The notes beneath the pieces are model-generated. The model was not told where the DNA came from. It did no database searches and saw only the letters and a list, made by a program, of their open reading frames with translations. Below are positions 8,666 to 17,540 of a stretch of DNA of 64,000 nucleotides, one piece after another; positions within the stretch are counted from its first letter, which is position 1; every line of letters starts with the position of its first letter. The position numbers were made by a program, and so were the translations under genes. Origin of the DNA: Hymenobacter elongatus (GTDB lineage Bacteria > Bacteroidota > Bacteroidia > Cytophagales > Hymenobacteraceae); NCBI RefSeq assembly GCF_004745955.1, contig NZ_SRLD01000001.1:186001-250000 (forward strand). The letters run 5' to 3'.

Positions 8666-9124
8666 CTACTCAGCCAATCCCTGCAATACTTTTTTGGCGT
8701 TGCTCACGTGGTCGGTAGCGCCGCCCAGCGAGTTGAAAATGTACTGAATGACGCCGTTTTTGTCAATCACGAACGTGACGCGGCCGGGTAGTATTCCTAA
8801 CAGCGCCCGGGGTACCTCGTAGAGCTTGCGCACCCGCCCGCCAATGTCGGCCAGCAGGGGAAACGGCAGCCGATGCTTCTGCGTGAACTTCTGATGCGAC
8901 GACTCCGAGTCGGAGCTGACGCCCACGACTTCCGCGCCCAGATCCTGAAAATCCTCGTACTGGTCGCGGAACGAGCAGGCTTCGGCCGTGCACCCGGGCG
9001 TGTCGTCTTTGGGATAGAAATAGAGCACGATACTGCGCTGCCCCCGCTGGTCGGCGAGGCGAAAGGTGTCGCCGGAGGTAGTTTTGAGAGTAAAATCGGG
9101 AGCTTGGTCGCCAACTTGAAGCAT
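8666..9124 (-). CDS. bcp: thioredoxin-dependent peroxiredoxin, BCP/PrxQ type
   Basis: The start is the ATG at 9124 (MLQVGDQAPDFTL); a longer in-frame reading to 9238 has no family match. The 152-residue protein has peroxidatic Cys45 in the DDTPGCTAEAC motif and a second Cys50 five residues later, the hallmark of the BCP/PrxQ atypical two-cysteine peroxiredoxins. It reduces hydrogen peroxide and organic hydroperoxides in the cytoplasm using thioredoxin. The full length and the TFVIDKNGVIQYIF end fit the family. It is divergent from the glycosyltransferase run. A long palindrome lies just after its stop. Confidence 0.92.
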   Translation of the reverse strand: MLQVGDQAPDFTLKTTSGDTFRLADQRGQRSIVLYFYPKDDTPGCTAEACSFRDQYEDFQDLGAEVVGVSSDSESSHQKFTQKHRLPFPLLADIGGRVRKLYEVPRALLGILPGRVTFVIDKNGVIQYIFNSLGGATDHVSNAKKVLQGLAE

Positions 9125-9316
9125 GAACGTAGGAGTAAGAGGAAGATGAAAACAGCCAGTAAACAATTCGGCCGGCCGAAAGGTAGAACAGCGGCGGCTT
9201 CTTAAACGGATAACCGCGCCGATGGTGCATCTTTGCACTCAGTTTAGTACTCTGCTGCTGTAGCGGCTTTTCCCTTTTCGGGTTGTCGCGGCGCTGCCGT
9301 GCTTCCTACCTGCTTC

Positions 9317-10024
9317 ATGCCCGATTCCTCCGCGCCGCTCATTCACGTCATCATCCCGGCCTACAACGAAGAACAGTCCATTGCGCACGTTCTGGCCGAA
9401 ATTCCGGTGGGGCTGGTGGCGGAAGTCATCGTGGTCGACAACAACTCCGGCGACAAAACCGCAGAGGTGGCCCGGGCCGCCGGGGCCACGGTGCTGCGCG
9501 AAAACCGGCCCGGCTATGGCTACGCCTGCCTCTGCGGCATGACCTACAGCTTCGACCGGCCGCTGGCCGAGCAACCCGCCATCATCGTGTTTCTCGACGG
9601 CGACTATTCCGATTACCCGGCCGAAATGCGGGCCGTAGTAGCACCCTTGCTGCGCGATGAGGCCGATATGGTGATTGGCTCCCGGGCACTGGGCGAGCGG
9701 GAAAGCGGCTCGATGATGCCTCAGCAAATCTTTGGCAACTGGCTGGCCACCAACCTACTGAACCGCCTCTATGGCGTGCGCTACACCGACTTGGGTCCGT
9801 TTCGAGCCATTCGGGCGGAGGCGCTGAAAAAACTGCGGATGGAGGATAAAACGTATGGCTGGACCGTGGAAATGCAGCTTAAGGCCGCCAAGCACCACCT
9901 CCGAACCCAGGAAGTGCCCGTCCGCTACCGCCGCCGCATCGGCGTCTCGAAAGTATCGGGCACAGTAAAGGGCACACTAGGTGCCGGCTACAAGATTTTG
10001 TGGACGATTTTCAAGTATTTGTAG
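9317..10024 (+). CDS. family 2 glycosyltransferase, dolichyl-phosphate mannosyltransferase-like
   Basis: The ATG at 9317 gives MPDSSAPLIHVIIPAYNEEQ, the usual start of a GT2 domain. The nucleotide-sugar site shows VVDNNSGDKT and the DxD-like FLDGDYSDYP near residue 95. There is a conserved TDLGPFRAIR stretch near 155, typical of polyprenyl-phosphate glycosyltransferases of the DPM1/GtrB type. No C-terminal membrane helices are present. The gene is the first of three glycosyltransferases read in the same direction, with 49 bp before the next. A joint role in making a membrane-linked glycan is inferred. Confidence 0.88.
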   Translation: MPDSSAPLIHVIIPAYNEEQSIAHVLAEIPVGLVAEVIVVDNNSGDKTAEVARAAGATVLRENRPGYGYACLCGMTYSFDRPLAEQPAIIVFLDGDYSDYPAEMRAVVAPLLRDEADMVIGSRALGERESGSMMPQQIFGNWLATNLLNRLYGVRYTDLGPFRAIRAEALKKLRMEDKTYGWTVEMQLKAAKHHLRTQEVPVRYRRRIGVSKVSGTVKGTLGAGYKILWTIFKYL

Positions 10025-10073
10025 CCCACGCTACGCGCTTCGCTTTGACTAGTACCTTGCCTTCGTATTTCGC

Positions 10074-11549
10074 ATGAGAGAGCTGGAAATCCTGCTTCTG
10101 GTTCTCTATGGCCTGTGCCTCGTTTTTATTCTGGGTTTCAGCCTCACGCAGCTGCACCTCACCCGCCTGGCCCGGCGCGCCTACCAGCGCCCAACGGCCC
10201 CGCCGCCCGCCGCCCCGCTCCACTGGCCCCGCGTGACGGTGCAGCTCCCCATCTACAACGAAATGTATGTGGTGGAGCGCATCATTGCGGCCGCCGCCCG
10301 CCTCGACTACCCGGCCAACAGGCTGCATATCCAGGTGCTCGACGACTCGACCGACGAAACCGTGGCGCTGGCCGCCGCCCAAGTAGCGCACTTTCGCCGC
10401 CTGGGTCTGCGCATCGACCATGTGCGCCGCCCTACCCGTGAGGGCTATAAGGCCGGCGCCCTGGCCCACGGCCTGCAGGAAACCGATGGTGAGTTCGTGG
10501 CCATCTTCGACGCCGACTTCGTACCCGAGCCTGATTTCCTGCGGCGCACCATTCCCCATTTCACATCCCCGAAAACCGGAGTGGTCCAAACCCGCTGGAC
10601 TCACCTGAACGAAGACTACTCGCTGCTCACCGAGCTGCAGGCCTTCGGGCTGAACGCCCACTTTCTCATCGAGCAGGTAGGCCGTAGTCTGGGTGGGCAT
10701 TTTATCAACTTCAATGGTACCGGAGGCGTGTGGCGGCAGCAGTGCATCGAGGATGCCGGGGGCTGGCAGGCCGACACCCTTACCGAGGACCTCGACCTGA
10801 GCTACCGGGCCCAGCTCCGGGGCTGGCAGTTCACCTACTTACCCTTCGTGCAGGCTCCCGCCGAGCTGCCCGCCGCCCTGGACGCCCTGAAGTCGCAGCA
10901 GTACCGCTGGACCAAGGGCGCGGCCGAAACAGCCCGCAAGCATTTGGGCAAGGTGGTGCGCTCCGAGCAGAAGTTCAGCACCAAGCTGCACGCGGTATTT
11001 CATTTGCTCAACAGCACCGTGTTTGTAGCCATCTTGCTAATGGCGGTGCTGAGTGTGCCGCTGGTCTTTATCCGGGAGTACATTCCTGAATTCAAGCCTG
11101 TTTTCCGGTTAGCTTCCGTCTGCATTCTGGGCTTTCTGCCGCTGACGTACTACTTCTACACCGCCTGGCGGCTCGACCACCCCACGACACCCGTAGTACA
11201 CTTCCTGCCCCGGTTTGTGCTGTTTCTGGCCGTTTCGATGGGTCTGTCGCTGCATAATACCCGTGCGGTGCTGGCAGGACTGGCCCGGAAGCCCTCCGCT
11301 TTCATCCGGACCCCCAAAACCGGGGTGCTTCGGGGCCAGCGCAACGGGGCAGGTATTCGCCGCTACCGCACCGGTGGCCTCACGGGTTTCACTATCGTGG
11401 AAGGATTGCTGGCGCTTTACTTCCTGTTTGGCCTGGGCACCGGCGTGTATTTTGGCAACTACGGGCTGCTGCCATTTCATGGCCTGCTCACGCTTGGCTT
11501 CGGCTTCGTGTTCTATTATTCTCTCCGGCACCGCCGCGCCGCGCCATGA
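10074..11549 (+). CDS. processive family 2 glycosyltransferase, cellulose-synthase-like
   Basis: The 491-residue protein has an N-terminal membrane helix (residues 5-23), a cytoplasmic GT2 domain and about five C-terminal helices from about 310. The catalytic set is complete: PIYNEMYVVERI, VLDDSTDET, IFDADFVPEPDF, TEDLDLSYRAQLRGW and QQYRWTKGA (the Q-x-x-R-W motif of CesA-type enzymes). It probably extends a beta-linked glycan or glycolipid at the inner membrane. The final codons overlap the start of the next gene (ATGA), so the two are translationally coupled. A TACCTTGC element lies about 25 bp before the start. Confidence 0.88.
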   Translation: MRELEILLLVLYGLCLVFILGFSLTQLHLTRLARRAYQRPTAPPPAAPLHWPRVTVQLPIYNEMYVVERIIAAAARLDYPANRLHIQVLDDSTDETVALAAAQVAHFRRLGLRIDHVRRPTREGYKAGALAHGLQETDGEFVAIFDADFVPEPDFLRRTIPHFTSPKTGVVQTRWTHLNEDYSLLTELQAFGLNAHFLIEQVGRSLGGHFINFNGTGGVWRQQCIEDAGGWQADTLTEDLDLSYRAQLRGWQFTYLPFVQAPAELPAALDALKSQQYRWTKGAAETARKHLGKVVRSEQKFSTKLHAVFHLLNSTVFVAILLMAVLSVPLVFIREYIPEFKPVFRLASVCILGFLPLTYYFYTAWRLDHPTTPVVHFLPRFVLFLAVSMGLSLHNTRAVLAGLARKPSAFIRTPKTGVLRGQRNGAGIRRYRTGGLTGFTIVEGLLALYFLFGLGTGVYFGNYGLLPFHGLLTLGFGFVFYYSLRHRRAAP

Positions 11550-12907
11550 AACCCCGGCCTTCCGCCGCCCAGCTCACGGCCATCCTCGTTAGTCTTGGGG
11601 CATATGGGCTGCTGGCCTATGCCACGCCCCGCCAGCACTTTGGGGCACTCATTTGTCTGTACTCCCTGGCTTTCGGCGGCTATTTCTGGCTGCTGTGGCG
11701 GCCACTGCCGCTACGCTATGGCCTGGCCCTGGCTCTGGCAGGCCGCTTGCTGTGGCTCCCGGCGCTACCGGCGCTATCCGACGACTACTTTCGGTTTCGC
11801 TGGGACGGCACGCTGGTAGCCGCGGGCCACAATCCGTACCTGCACCGCCCCGATGAATTGGTAGCGGCCCAGCCCCGAGCAAATGCAGACACGGTACCCC
11901 TTGGCTCCTTATCAGCCGCCGCCACCGGACAGCTGTATGCGCGACTGAATTCGCCACACTATTATTCGGTGTATCCGCCGGTTTGCCAAGCGCTGTTCGG
12001 TGTAGCCAGCGCGCTGGCTTCCGGCAGTGAAAGAGGATTTGTGCTGGTACTGCGCTTATTGCTGCTGGCCGCCGAAGCGGCCACGGCCGCACTACTTCTG
12101 GCGTTGCTGCGGCGTTTTGGCCTGCCCGCCCAACGGGCGCTGTGGTATATCCTCAATCCGCTGGTTATCATTGAGCTGACGGGCAATCTACATTTCGAGG
12201 CCGTGGTTATTTGCGGAATCCTGGCGGCTTTTTGGGGGTTAGCGCACCACTACCGGGCGCTTTCGGCCGGAGCCCTGGCCGGAGCCGTAGCTACCAAGTT
12301 CCTGCCATTGCTGCTGCTGCCGCTGCTTATTCGGCGGCTGGGCTGGCGGCGGTTTTTGCACTACGGCGCTGTGCTGGCACTGGTGCTGGCAGCGCTTTTC
12401 GCGCCGTTTCTTTCCGCCGCTCTGCTTCACAACCTGGGCGCTAGCCTGGAGCTGTATTTCCACACCTTCGAGTTCAACGCCAGCCTGTATTACCTGCTGC
12501 GGGCCGGGGGCTACTGGCTCACGGGCTACAACCAGATTGCGCGGCTGGGCACGGCGCTGGCCGCCGCTACGGCTGTGTATGCCCTGGCAGTGGCGGCAGT
12601 GGAAAATCGCCCGACCCTGGCCACGCTGCCCCGGGCCCTGCTGTTCACGCTCACGGGCTATTTCGCCTTCGCTACCACCGTGCACCCCTGGTATCTGACG
12701 ACGCTGGTGGCGCTGAGCGTTTTCACCCGCTACCGCTACGTGCTGGTCTGGTCGGCCCTGATTCCGTTGTCGTACGCTACGTATCAAACTGCAGCGTACA
12801 CGGAAAACCTGTGGCTGACGGGCCTGGAATACGGCCTTGTAGCAGCTGTGCTGCTGTGGGAGCTACGCCGGCCAACGGCTAGGCTGGCTCTACCAACGCA
12901 GCCTTAA
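11546..12907 (+). CDS. GT87/GT-C-like polyprenyl-linked glycosyltransferase
   Basis: This 453-residue protein has ten or more hydrophobic segments. It shows the acidic loop motif LSDDYFRFRWDG near residue 76, typical of GT-C membrane glycosyltransferases with a catalytic Asp after the first helices. It resembles mannosyltransferase-type GT87/DUF2029 proteins, which use polyprenyl-phosphate sugars. The start codon overlaps the stop of the CesA-like gene by 4 bp. The three glycosyltransferases probably act in sequence: one loads the lipid carrier, the others transfer or extend. The product is unknown. Confidence 0.75.
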   Translation: MKPRPSAAQLTAILVSLGAYGLLAYATPRQHFGALICLYSLAFGGYFWLLWRPLPLRYGLALALAGRLLWLPALPALSDDYFRFRWDGTLVAAGHNPYLHRPDELVAAQPRANADTVPLGSLSAAATGQLYARLNSPHYYSVYPPVCQALFGVASALASGSERGFVLVLRLLLLAAEAATAALLLALLRRFGLPAQRALWYILNPLVIIELTGNLHFEAVVICGILAAFWGLAHHYRALSAGALAGAVATKFLPLLLLPLLIRRLGWRRFLHYGAVLALVLAALFAPFLSAALLHNLGASLELYFHTFEFNASLYYLLRAGGYWLTGYNQIARLGTALAAATAVYALAVAAVENRPTLATLPRALLFTLTGYFAFATTVHPWYLTTLVALSVFTRYRYVLVWSALIPLSYATYQTAAYTENLWLTGLEYGLVAAVLLWELRRPTARLALPTQP

Positions 12908-12960
12908 AGCCTATCCACACAGGCTAAATAAGAACGGTCATGCTTTATCTGGATAGCCTC

Positions 12961-13869
12961 TTAGTGCGTCCAGTAGGCATAGCGCCGCACCGTTTTAAGC
13001 TGCAGCGTACGGCCGTCCCAGGTCGTTTGTCGGAGCAACACGTTGGGGTACTTACGGGCAAACCAGTAGGTATTTTTCTTCTGCTTGTCCAAGGTCACAC
13101 TCACGCGCCAAGCCGGTTGCGCAGTTTCTGAGGCTGTTGCTTCCGCCACCCGCACCTGAGCCTGGTAGCTCGCGGGCACCGCCGCTTTGCTGGTTTGCTG
13201 CAGCTCGAAAATGGTAGCAGCAAAGGTCGGCTTGGCTTCGAAGCGCAGAGCCCGCAGCGTATAGGGTAGCGCATCCTCAAACAGGGCATCACGGCGCAGC
13301 TGCCGCTGCCCGGCTCCCTGCCCATCCCAGTACGAGTTATAGGTTTGGCTATACTGTTCGCCATCGTCGGCAAGGGCTTTAAAGGTAGCGCCGCACCACT
13401 CCTGCGAGGAAGTGGTGAGCTTGTGCAGGGCTACGGGCTGGTCGCGGCGGAAAAACAGCGACGTCAGAAAATGATAGGGATACTGGTCGGTGGGAATGCG
13501 GCAAAACTGGTTGACCTTCATCACCGGAAACATATCGGGGCGCTGGTAGCTGTCGGTTTTTACGTTGAACTCCTGGTTGAATTCCTCCTTTACCGTTATC
13601 TGGGTGTAGTCGAAGCGGCGCTTCTTCGCATAGATAACCCGCTCAGCCTCATAGGTCGCTACCTCCGCCAAACCATCTTCCCAAAGCTTATCCATGGCCC
13701 ATTGTGGATTGAAATGGGGTTGCAAGCCACTCAGGGCATTCGAAAACGACTGGCCGGCCTTCGCTGCGCCCCGCTTCGGCTCATCTTGGGAAGAGCAGTC
13801 TGGCAGCATAAGTAACGCCCCGGCTAACAGCGGCAAAAGGACGGGTTTTCTGAAAGGAAGCACGGGCAT
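12961..13869 (-). CDS. lipoprotein of unknown function
   Basis: The ATG at 13869 is preferred over a TTG at 13890. The 302-residue protein begins with a signal peptide ending LMLPDC (lipobox-like, Cys25), so it should be membrane anchored. The mature part is soluble, with conserved-looking DGLAEVATYEAERVIYAKKR near residue 65 and HFLTSLFFRRDQP near 140. I do not recognise the fold. Relatives may carry the database name septum formation inhibitor Maf, but the sequence has no Maf-type nucleotide-pyrophosphatase motif. Its stop is only 53 bp from the end of the converging glycosyltransferase gene. Confidence 0.7.
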   Translation of the reverse strand: MPVLPFRKPVLLPLLAGALLMLPDCSSQDEPKRGAAKAGQSFSNALSGLQPHFNPQWAMDKLWEDGLAEVATYEAERVIYAKKRRFDYTQITVKEEFNQEFNVKTDSYQRPDMFPVMKVNQFCRIPTDQYPYHFLTSLFFRRDQPVALHKLTTSSQEWCGATFKALADDGEQYSQTYNSYWDGQGAGQRQLRRDALFEDALPYTLRALRFEAKPTFAATIFELQQTSKAAVPASYQAQVRVAEATASETAQPAWRVSVTLDKQKKNTYWFARKYPNVLLRQTTWDGRTLQLKTVRRYAYWTH

Positions 13870-13936
13870 GAGTCGGGGTGGAGTGAACAAGCGCTACAAT
13901 ATGGGCAAACGTCGGCCATGTTTCCGCCATTCCGCT

Positions 13937-14530
13937 TTAGTGCCCGGCCCGCCAGGCCGCCAGGTCGGCCGCCGTGTCGATGTCCCGCAGCCGGGGCAGC
14001 TGGTGCACCCGCAGATTCAGCCGCCGGGCGTCGGCCAGCAGCTCAGCCAGCACGGAAGCCGTGCTCCAAATCTTATCCTGGAAAAACGCGGCGTGCAACT
14101 TCTGCATCCCGAGCAGATAGTAGCCGCCATCGGCCGCCGGACCCACTACCACGTCGTGCGTCTGGAGTGTTTCGAATGCTTGGGTTAGATGGTCGGCGGC
14201 TAAATCGGGACAGTCGGTGCCGATGATGACGGCGGCAGTGGCTCCATGGGCGAAGCTGTGCGCGAAGGCCGCCTGCATCCTGGCTCCCAGGTCGGAGCCA
14301 TTTTGCAGGTGCTGCGCGTAGCCGGGCCAGAATTCCGGGTTGGCCTCGGGCTGTGCTTCAGCCAGCCACACCGCTTTGTGCACGGGCAGGGCAGCGGTAG
14401 CCGCGTGCGTGTGGGCCAGCAGCTCGACGTACACCGCCAGGGCAGCCGGGTCGCCGATGGTCTGAGCCAGCCGGGTCTTCACGCGGCCAAGCTCCGGGTG
14501 CCGGGCGAAAATAAGCAGGTGCTGATCCAA
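13937..14530 (-). CDS. TIGR04282-type arsenosugar-associated glycosyltransferase (DUF2064)
   Basis: The 197-residue protein starts MDQHLLIFARHPELGRVKTR, the N-terminal signature of the DUF2064/TIGR04282 family. It also has IIGTDCPDL near 110 and ADGGYYLLGM near 140, giving a nucleotidyltransferase-like Rossmann core. The family was named from its neighbourhood to arsenosugar radical-SAM genes. Here it is the last gene of a reverse-strand cluster with the rhodanese lipoprotein and ArsS, which supports that link. The exact reaction is not shown by the sequence. It is cytoplasmic. Confidence 0.85.
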   Translation of the reverse strand: MDQHLLIFARHPELGRVKTRLAQTIGDPAALAVYVELLAHTHAATAALPVHKAVWLAEAQPEANPEFWPGYAQHLQNGSDLGARMQAAFAHSFAHGATAAVIIGTDCPDLAADHLTQAFETLQTHDVVVGPAADGGYYLLGMQKLHAAFFQDKIWSTASVLAELLADARRLNLRVHQLPRLRDIDTAADLAAWRAGH

Positions 14531-14571
14531 GCGCTACTAGTGGATACGAGCTGGCACGTAAGCAGCTCCGG

Positions 14572-15090
14572 TTACTGATACACTTTGTTTCCCCGCGTCA
14601 GCCACGGGCTCCACAAAGCGGAATACGGATGTACGTTCTGGGTTTTGCCGTGGTGGTTGTACACCGTCCGGCCTTCGTTTACCCACTGAAAAATGCCGCC
14701 ATACAGGTTCCGGACGTTCTTGAACCCCAGCGCCTGCAGCCGCTCGCCCACCCGCTCACTGCGGTAGCCTACCGAACAGTATACTACCACTTTCCGGTCG
14801 CGTGGCACGTCGGCAAACGTGGCCTGCTCATACTGGTCGAAGTCGACAAAGCGGGCTCCGCGCAAGTGACTCACGCCGTACTCAGCCGGCGTGCGGGTGT
14901 CGAGCAGCAGAATAGTACTGGGGCTTTTGCGCAGCTCCTGCGCCAGCGTGGCCGGCTGAACGGTAGGCACCGTTTCGCGGTACAGGGTGCGCAGCAGCTG
15001 GTCGTAGGCCGGGCTTTGCCCCGCCGGAGCATCCTGGCCGCAGGCCGACAGCGTGAACAGCCACAATATACCACTAGCGAATCGTTTCAT
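14572..15090 (-). CDS. rhodanese-domain lipoprotein
   Basis: A signal peptide ends in lipobox LSAC (Cys17). It is followed by a single rhodanese domain: LLLDTRTPAEYGVSHLRGAR near residue 65 and the active-site loop VVYCSVGYRSE near 105, with a catalytic Cys in the expected place. Rhodaneses carry sulfur as a persulfide. The lipid anchor puts this one outside the cytoplasm. It lies between ArsS (24 bp upstream) and the TIGR04282-type gene, an order seen in arsenosugar clusters. Whether it serves that pathway is an inference from position. Confidence 0.88.
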   Translation of the reverse strand: MKRFASGILWLFTLSACGQDAPAGQSPAYDQLLRTLYRETVPTVQPATLAQELRKSPSTILLLDTRTPAEYGVSHLRGARFVDFDQYEQATFADVPRDRKVVVYCSVGYRSERVGERLQALGFKNVRNLYGGIFQWVNEGRTVYNHHGKTQNVHPYSALWSPWLTRGNKVYQ

Positions 15091-15114
15091 GCGTTATCAG
15101 AATTATCCGAGTGC

Positions 15115-16164
15115 TCAGGTGGTAGCACCGCCGCAGCTGGAGCCCGCGCCCGCCGTGCAGCCGTAGCAGTGCTGATTGACGACAATGGACCGCTCGTTGA
15201 GCGCCGCCAGGTCGAAGTCGCGGATGTGTTGCGGGGCCCGGCCGTCTACCAGCAGATCCAGCTGCTGGTTGAAGTCGCAGTCGTAGAGCTGCCCGTCCCA
15301 GCCGATGGAAAGTGTGCTGCGGCACATTACATTAGCCGCCGCCACCGGGTTGTAGGCCTGCACGAGCTTATCCAGATAGGATTCGTAATTGCCGCTGTCG
15401 AGCAGATATTCCAGGAAGCGGCTGATGGGCAGGTTGGTAATGGTCAGCAGGCTGTTGAACACCACGCCGTGCTCCCGCACCAGTCGCTGCTTGAACTCCC
15501 GCTCCAGCGCCGCCTGATTGCCCGGCAAAAAGGCTCCCGAAGGATTATACACCAAGTCCAGCGACAAGCCCGTACCCTCTACGCCGTAGCCCGCCTCATT
15601 CAGCATGCGCAGCGCCTTGATAGAGCGGCCAAATACGCCTTCGCCCCGCTGGGCATCGGTGCGCACGGCCGAGAAGTGCGGCAGCGACGACACTACCCGC
15701 ACCCGGTGCCGGGCAAAAAATTCGGGCAGGTCGTAATACTTGGGGTTGGCCACGATAATGGTCAGATTGCAGCGCACGATTACTTCGCGGCCCAAGGCCG
15801 AAATCTGCTCGACAAACCAGCGGAAATCCGGGTTCATCTCCGGGGCGCCACCCGTCAGATCTACCACCTCAATAGGTGTTTGCCGCAACGCATCCAGGCA
15901 CTGCTGCATGGTGGCGCGGGTCATAATCTCGGTGCGGTCGGGGCCGGCATCGACGTGGCAGTGCCGGCAGGTCTGGTTGCACATCTTACCCACGTTCACC
16001 TGCATCACCGTAATGCCCGTGGGCCGCAAAGGCAACAGCCCTGCTTCGCGCAGACGCGTGGCAAATAGCGGCTGGTGCGCGCCTTCCACTTCGGCCTGGG
16101 TAAGCACGGTAAGCTGGTAGCCGGTATCGGCCAACGGGTGGTGCTGAGCGTGCAGGGATTTCAT
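15115..16164 (-). CDS. arsS: arsenosugar biosynthesis radical SAM protein ArsS
   Basis: This 349-residue radical SAM protein carries the 4Fe-4S motif in CNQTCRHCHVDAGPDRTE near residue 62 and a VDLTGGAPEMNP block near 105. The C-terminal half ends with QHCYGCTAGAGSSCGG, extra cysteines probably holding an auxiliary cluster (DUF3641-type C-terminus). ArsS is the enzyme thought to join the arsenic group to the deoxyadenosyl moiety in arsenosugar formation. The gene is followed by the rhodanese and TIGR04282-type genes and preceded by the AhpD-like gene, the usual neighbours. No ArsM methyltransferase is present in the window. Confidence 0.9.
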   Translation of the reverse strand: MKSLHAQHHPLADTGYQLTVLTQAEVEGAHQPLFATRLREAGLLPLRPTGITVMQVNVGKMCNQTCRHCHVDAGPDRTEIMTRATMQQCLDALRQTPIEVVDLTGGAPEMNPDFRWFVEQISALGREVIVRCNLTIIVANPKYYDLPEFFARHRVRVVSSLPHFSAVRTDAQRGEGVFGRSIKALRMLNEAGYGVEGTGLSLDLVYNPSGAFLPGNQAALEREFKQRLVREHGVVFNSLLTITNLPISRFLEYLLDSGNYESYLDKLVQAYNPVAAANVMCRSTLSIGWDGQLYDCDFNQQLDLLVDGRAPQHIRDFDLAALNERSIVVNQHCYGCTAGAGSSCGGATT

Positions 16165-16272
16165 ACGCGGAGTCAGTGAGTAGCTTGGTGGAGGCGTGGT
16201 TCAGTGCAGCTGGTAAGTTACTGCCCGGTGGCAAGCAAAAGCACCGAACCACGCCCTCACAAAAGCACCGAT

Positions 16273-16611
16273 TTACATAGATAATTCTTTGGCTTTGTTC
16301 ATCATCTGCACACTGTGTACCAGCGCTGCCCCACCCTTGATGGCGGCGGCTACATGCACCGCTTCCATCATCTGGGCTTCGTCGGCACCTTTTTGGAGCG
16401 AATCAGTGGTGTAGGCGTCAATGCAATACGGGCACTGCACGGCGTGTGCCACGGCCAAAGCAATCAGGGACTTTTCGCGCTCGGTCAGGGCGCCGTCCTT
16501 GAACACTTCGCCGTAGTAATCGAAGAACTTACGGCCCATTTCGGGCTGCCATTCCGTGATGTTGCCAAACTTGGCCAGGTCGGCGGGATTGTAATACGTT
16601 GCTTTTTCCAT
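16273..16611 (-). CDS. arsenosugar-associated carboxymuconolactone decarboxylase/AhpD-like protein
   Basis: The ATG at 16611 gives MEKATYYNPADLAKFG; the longer reading to 16665 runs into promoter sequence. The 112-residue protein has the AhpD motif EREKSLIALAVAHAVQCPYC, with the CPYC redox pair and the upstream Glu of this fold. The family includes thiol peroxidase-like proteins. This subfamily is commonly found next to ArsS. A TACCTTTG box lies only 8 bp before the start codon, suggesting a very short leader. It is the first gene of the arsenosugar cluster, 108 bp upstream of ArsS. Confidence 0.88.
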   Translation of the reverse strand: MEKATYYNPADLAKFGNITEWQPEMGRKFFDYYGEVFKDGALTEREKSLIALAVAHAVQCPYCIDAYTTDSLQKGADEAQMMEAVHVAAAIKGGAALVHSVQMMNKAKELSM

Positions 16612-16618
16612 GGTGGCA

Positions 16619-16650
16619 CAAAGGTAAATCGGACCAGAGCCGGCCCGAAA
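16619..16650 (-). promoter_or_regulatory. candidate Bacteroidota promoter, arsenosugar cluster
   Basis: A minus-strand TACCTTTG (16619-16626) fits the -7 consensus TAnnTTTG. It is preceded, with a 20-bp spacer, by TTTC (16647-16650), a weak -33 box. The box ends 7 bp before the ATG at 16611, so the transcript would be nearly leaderless. Confidence 0.4.
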
Positions 16651-16735
16651 CGGTACAACAAACAAAGACAGGAAATACTGGTCAGAAACTCTTTCGCATC
16701 GACTTCTAGAGCAGCTTTCAGGTTGGTGTACGAAT

Positions 16736-16822
16736 TGTAGAGACGCGACCCTTCGCGTCTCCTGTTCGCGCCGGGCAACGAGTGTCGTGCAACGCGGAGA
16801 CGTGAAGGGTCGCGTCTCTACA
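16736..16822. repeat. inverted repeat of the TGTAGAGACGCG family
   Basis: The arms start TGTAGAGACGCGACCCTTCG at 16736 and return as the complement up to 16822, around a loop of about 30 bp. A relative of the same design lies at 27839-27988. It has no T-run and no gene, and it separates the arsenosugar cluster from the H-NOX gene. Confidence 0.7.
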
Positions 16823-16851
16823 GCACCCCGTATAGCAACTTGCGAACCACT

Positions 16852-17397
16852 CTAGATGGAGCACTGCCGCACCCGGATAACGACTTTTTCCTCGTTCTCG
16901 CTGGTTAGCGGCTCCACTTCAATTTCTCCGGCTTGGTCAAAATAAACGGCCAGGCCCCGAATAATACCTACCGCCAAGGCCCCCATGCGGCGCTCCGACT
17001 CGTAGCGCACCTCCAACTCCGTGGCTGACAGCCGCGTGACGTGCAGCACGGGTGGACGCGTGCCGAGGGCATCGCGCCGTACGGCACCGTGCATGGCTTC
17101 CTCAGTGTGCTCTATCATTTCCAGCGTGCCCCATTCGGGGCGCACATAGCGCTTGTACACCAGCATCAGGTCGGGTACCAGAAACTCGCCGAATGCCTCC
17201 TGTAATTGCCCGGCCGCACTACCCGTCATGGCGGCTGCCTGCCCTATTAGCGCGTACATGTCGTCGTCGGGCTACACCTCGCCCATGTCGAAGTCGGCAC
17301 TGCGCAGGCCGGAAAGCTCGGTCAGCTTGAGCCAGGTACTATAGTCGTAGCGAGTTTGAACGAAACGCTTCAGCAGATTGAAGATGGAGCCGTGCAC
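16852..17397 (-). pseudogene. H-NOX (heme NO/O2-binding) protein with in-frame amber codon
   Basis: Read from a GTG at 17397, the gene has 181 codons, the usual H-NOX length. Codon 42 (17272-17274) is TAG, where relatives have Tyr before Pro-Asp. The upstream part reads HGSIFNLLKRFVQTRYDYST. Downstream, the heme-ligand His is at codon 103 (EEAMHGAV) and the Y-x-S-x-R heme-propionate motif at 132-136 (YESER), nearly the same numbering as classic H-NOX proteins. Apart from the amber codon nothing is broken. An ATG at 17259 could yield a 135-residue fragment lacking the N-terminal helices. It could be a fresh pseudogene, a sequencing error or a readthrough gene. Gas-sensing function applies only if full length is made. 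Confidence 0.8.
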
Positions 17398-17540
17398 GGG
17401 AGAGGTAAAAAGAGTTGCTGCTACCAATACAACCAGAACAGAGTTTGAGTTACCTCTTGTTCATATTTGTAGTGGTAGCAGCAAGGCACCGGCAAAAACC
17501 GGCTTCTTCTATTTTCTTGCAACCAGGGTACAGTCGCCGC

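Noticed and set aside
12961..13869. Septum formation inhibitor Maf as the name for the lipoprotein
   Set aside because: No Maf/YhdE nucleotide-pyrophosphatase motif is present and the protein carries a lipoprotein signal; left unnamed.
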